DNA of 64,000 nt from JBBDIK01 sp040880465 (GTDB lineage Bacteria > Actinomycetota > UBA4738 > JBBDHU01), in assembly GCA_040880465.1 (NCBI GenBank), contig JBBDIK010000016.1:1-64000 (forward strand), read 5' to 3'. A program made the translations under genes and the position numbers. Below are positions 63,901 to 64,000 of this stretch, in pieces. Each line of letters starts with the position of its first letter. Position 1 is the first letter of the stretch. Below the pieces are notes generated by a model, which did not search any database, was not told the origin of the DNA, and saw only the letters and a program-made list of their open reading frames with translations.

Positions 63901-64000
63901 CGCCCGCATCTGGTCGAAGTAGGCGCTCATCAGCGTCCGGAGCGACTCGGGGTCCATCCGCTCGCCGAGTTTCGTGGAATCGACCAGATCGCAGAACAGG
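60967..64000 (-). CDS. Class III nucleotide cyclase-AAA ATPase-TPR protein (N-terminus beyond window)
   Basis: Partial: the frame is open to the right edge, where LFCDLVDSTKLGERMDPES continues the cyclase start beyond the ATG at 63957. Class III cyclase motifs: FCDLVDST, EKFIGDAVMAVFG with the Lys that favours ATP, and GDAVNVAARLEQAA. The middle is a STAND-type ATPase (GDAGVGKSRLAEELIRRAGD Walker A, ILVFDDLHWAQP Walker B), and the C-terminal third is helical TPR-like (many LAEIAGEH/ALRxAEHAH repeats). Likely makes cAMP in response to a signal sensed by the ATPase/TPR region. Convergent with the cNMP-binding phosphodiesterase, 46 bases apart. Confidence 0.88.
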   Translation of the reverse strand, partial: LFCDLVDSTKLGERMDPESLRTLMSAYFDQMRAIIERHGGTVEKFIGDAVMAVFGIPAVHEDDALRAVRAAAEMRDAVGVLNEDLRERWDVELLTRTGVNRGPVGAGDAAGGQTLVTGDAVNVAARLEQAADDDEIVIGEVTHRLTHAALTAEAIAPLALKGKSERVGAFRLTGVHRNVAGTARRLDAPMIGRAAQLGALVDALRDVERGRACRMVTVLGDAGVGKSRLAEELIRRAGDAWVQLRGRCLPYGEGITFWPVAQAIRQAAGLAEDGSREDAEARLAEIAGEHTATQISKVLGLRTADVPAAELFGAVRHFFEALGRRDPVILVFDDLHWAQPTLLDLIDHLARWTADARVLLLCIARPEFAHAQPRWGHDVPDAHTLTIDPLGPEDSRVLIDGLLGSSGLPEAARARISEATDGNPLFVEELVAMLVDDGTLRREADRWTVTRDLSAIVIPPTISAILASRIERLQPEDRDQAQRASVQGQSFYVDALIALSPQPVAEKVRRHLDTLSETELIRPDRQDALGYETYRFRHILIRDAVYDSALKQFRAELHERFADWLEGAVRDRSSEYEEIIGYHLEQAFRLREELGAVHDAERDLARRAGAHLGHAGRRALELVDMPAATSLLGRAVRLLADHDPERSQLLPGLGEALLDTGDFDRARDVLDDAATRARDGGDASLEARTALVRADLDSLVDPEGWSERAEAAARHAIDVFGRADDERGLAQAYGMLSFVHIYRCRSADTAEAALAAAEHAHRAGAYGGRYLSAYASALLYGPTPAPEAIERIEELRSNEDLGQSAEATTLYTLGVLQAMRGQFDSGRELINRASLIDRQLGREVVGAMTTAETLADVELLAGNPEGAERDLREGFDALVELGERGYASTLAAMRARAFCEQERWEEARRYAETSASWADSDDIVSQVVWRGGKARALAHLGDVDEAAHLAGEAADLAATTDHINMHADALSDLSDVLVARGDADRAAAVLHQARDAYRRKDNEAALARLE

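Overview
The window is GC-rich and looks like a scaffold from an uncultured actinobacterium (Actinomycetota). The evidence is the gene set and order rather than any marker match: a DUF2342 zinc metalloprotease followed by tilS-hpt-ftsH-folE-folP-folB-folK-DUF2520-panC-coaX-lysS, then clpC-radA-carD-PIN/TRAM-ispD-ispF-rlmB, plus an ECF sigma factor paired with a CU044_5270-type membrane protein. A run of exactly 100 N (30782-30881) lies inside a tandem repeat, so this is a gapped assembly.

Left part (1 to about 34.4 kb) is accessory. It opens with a secreted 2.2-kDa-residue-scale RHS/YD-repeat giant protein (918-7523) with a DNRLRE-like and a PA14-like module, an RHS core ending in DPTG, and an unrecognised 127-residue C-terminal tip. 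A 78-residue membrane protein follows directly and is a candidate immunity partner. Then come a DDE transposase, a conserved hypothetical, a broken tRNA, and a large RTX-type calcium-binding protein. A 32-bp exact direct repeat of a tRNA 3' end (13646-13677 and 24548-24579) brackets about 10.9 kb holding a pilin-like protein, an ECF sigma/membrane pair, a type I phosphodiesterase-like enzyme, two Tat-lipoprotein phospholipase C paralogues, small lipoproteins, a DNA-binding protein, an internally deleted copy of the transposase and a Phd/ParE-type toxin-antitoxin pair. From 24.7 to 34.4 kb there are small membrane proteins, a second RTX-like protein, a PD40 beta-propeller overlapping a secreted protein, a pseudo-receiver/TM/GGSHGN-repeat protein, OsmC and an M15 peptidase.

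The central and right part (34.5-59.1 kb) is dense housekeeping on the plus strand. Genes overlap by 1-8 bases through the folate/pantothenate operon and through PIN/TRAM-ispD-ispF. An alpha/beta-hydrolase-fold protein lacking the nucleophile sits inside the folate operon. A structured leader precedes a large secreted protein at 47.4 kb; a Crp/Fnr regulator and a single-domain response regulator lie before clpC.

The right end carries a cyclic-nucleotide-binding/degenerate GGDEF/EAL protein convergent with a class III nucleotide cyclase-ATPase-TPR protein that runs off the window. Together with the Crp-like protein this suggests cyclic-nucleotide signalling feeding into c-di-GMP breakdown (inference). 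The strongest leads for something new are the RHS tip with its membrane partner, the tRNA-repeat-bounded region, the pseudo-receiver repeat protein, the structured leader and the cNMP/c-di-GMP pair.
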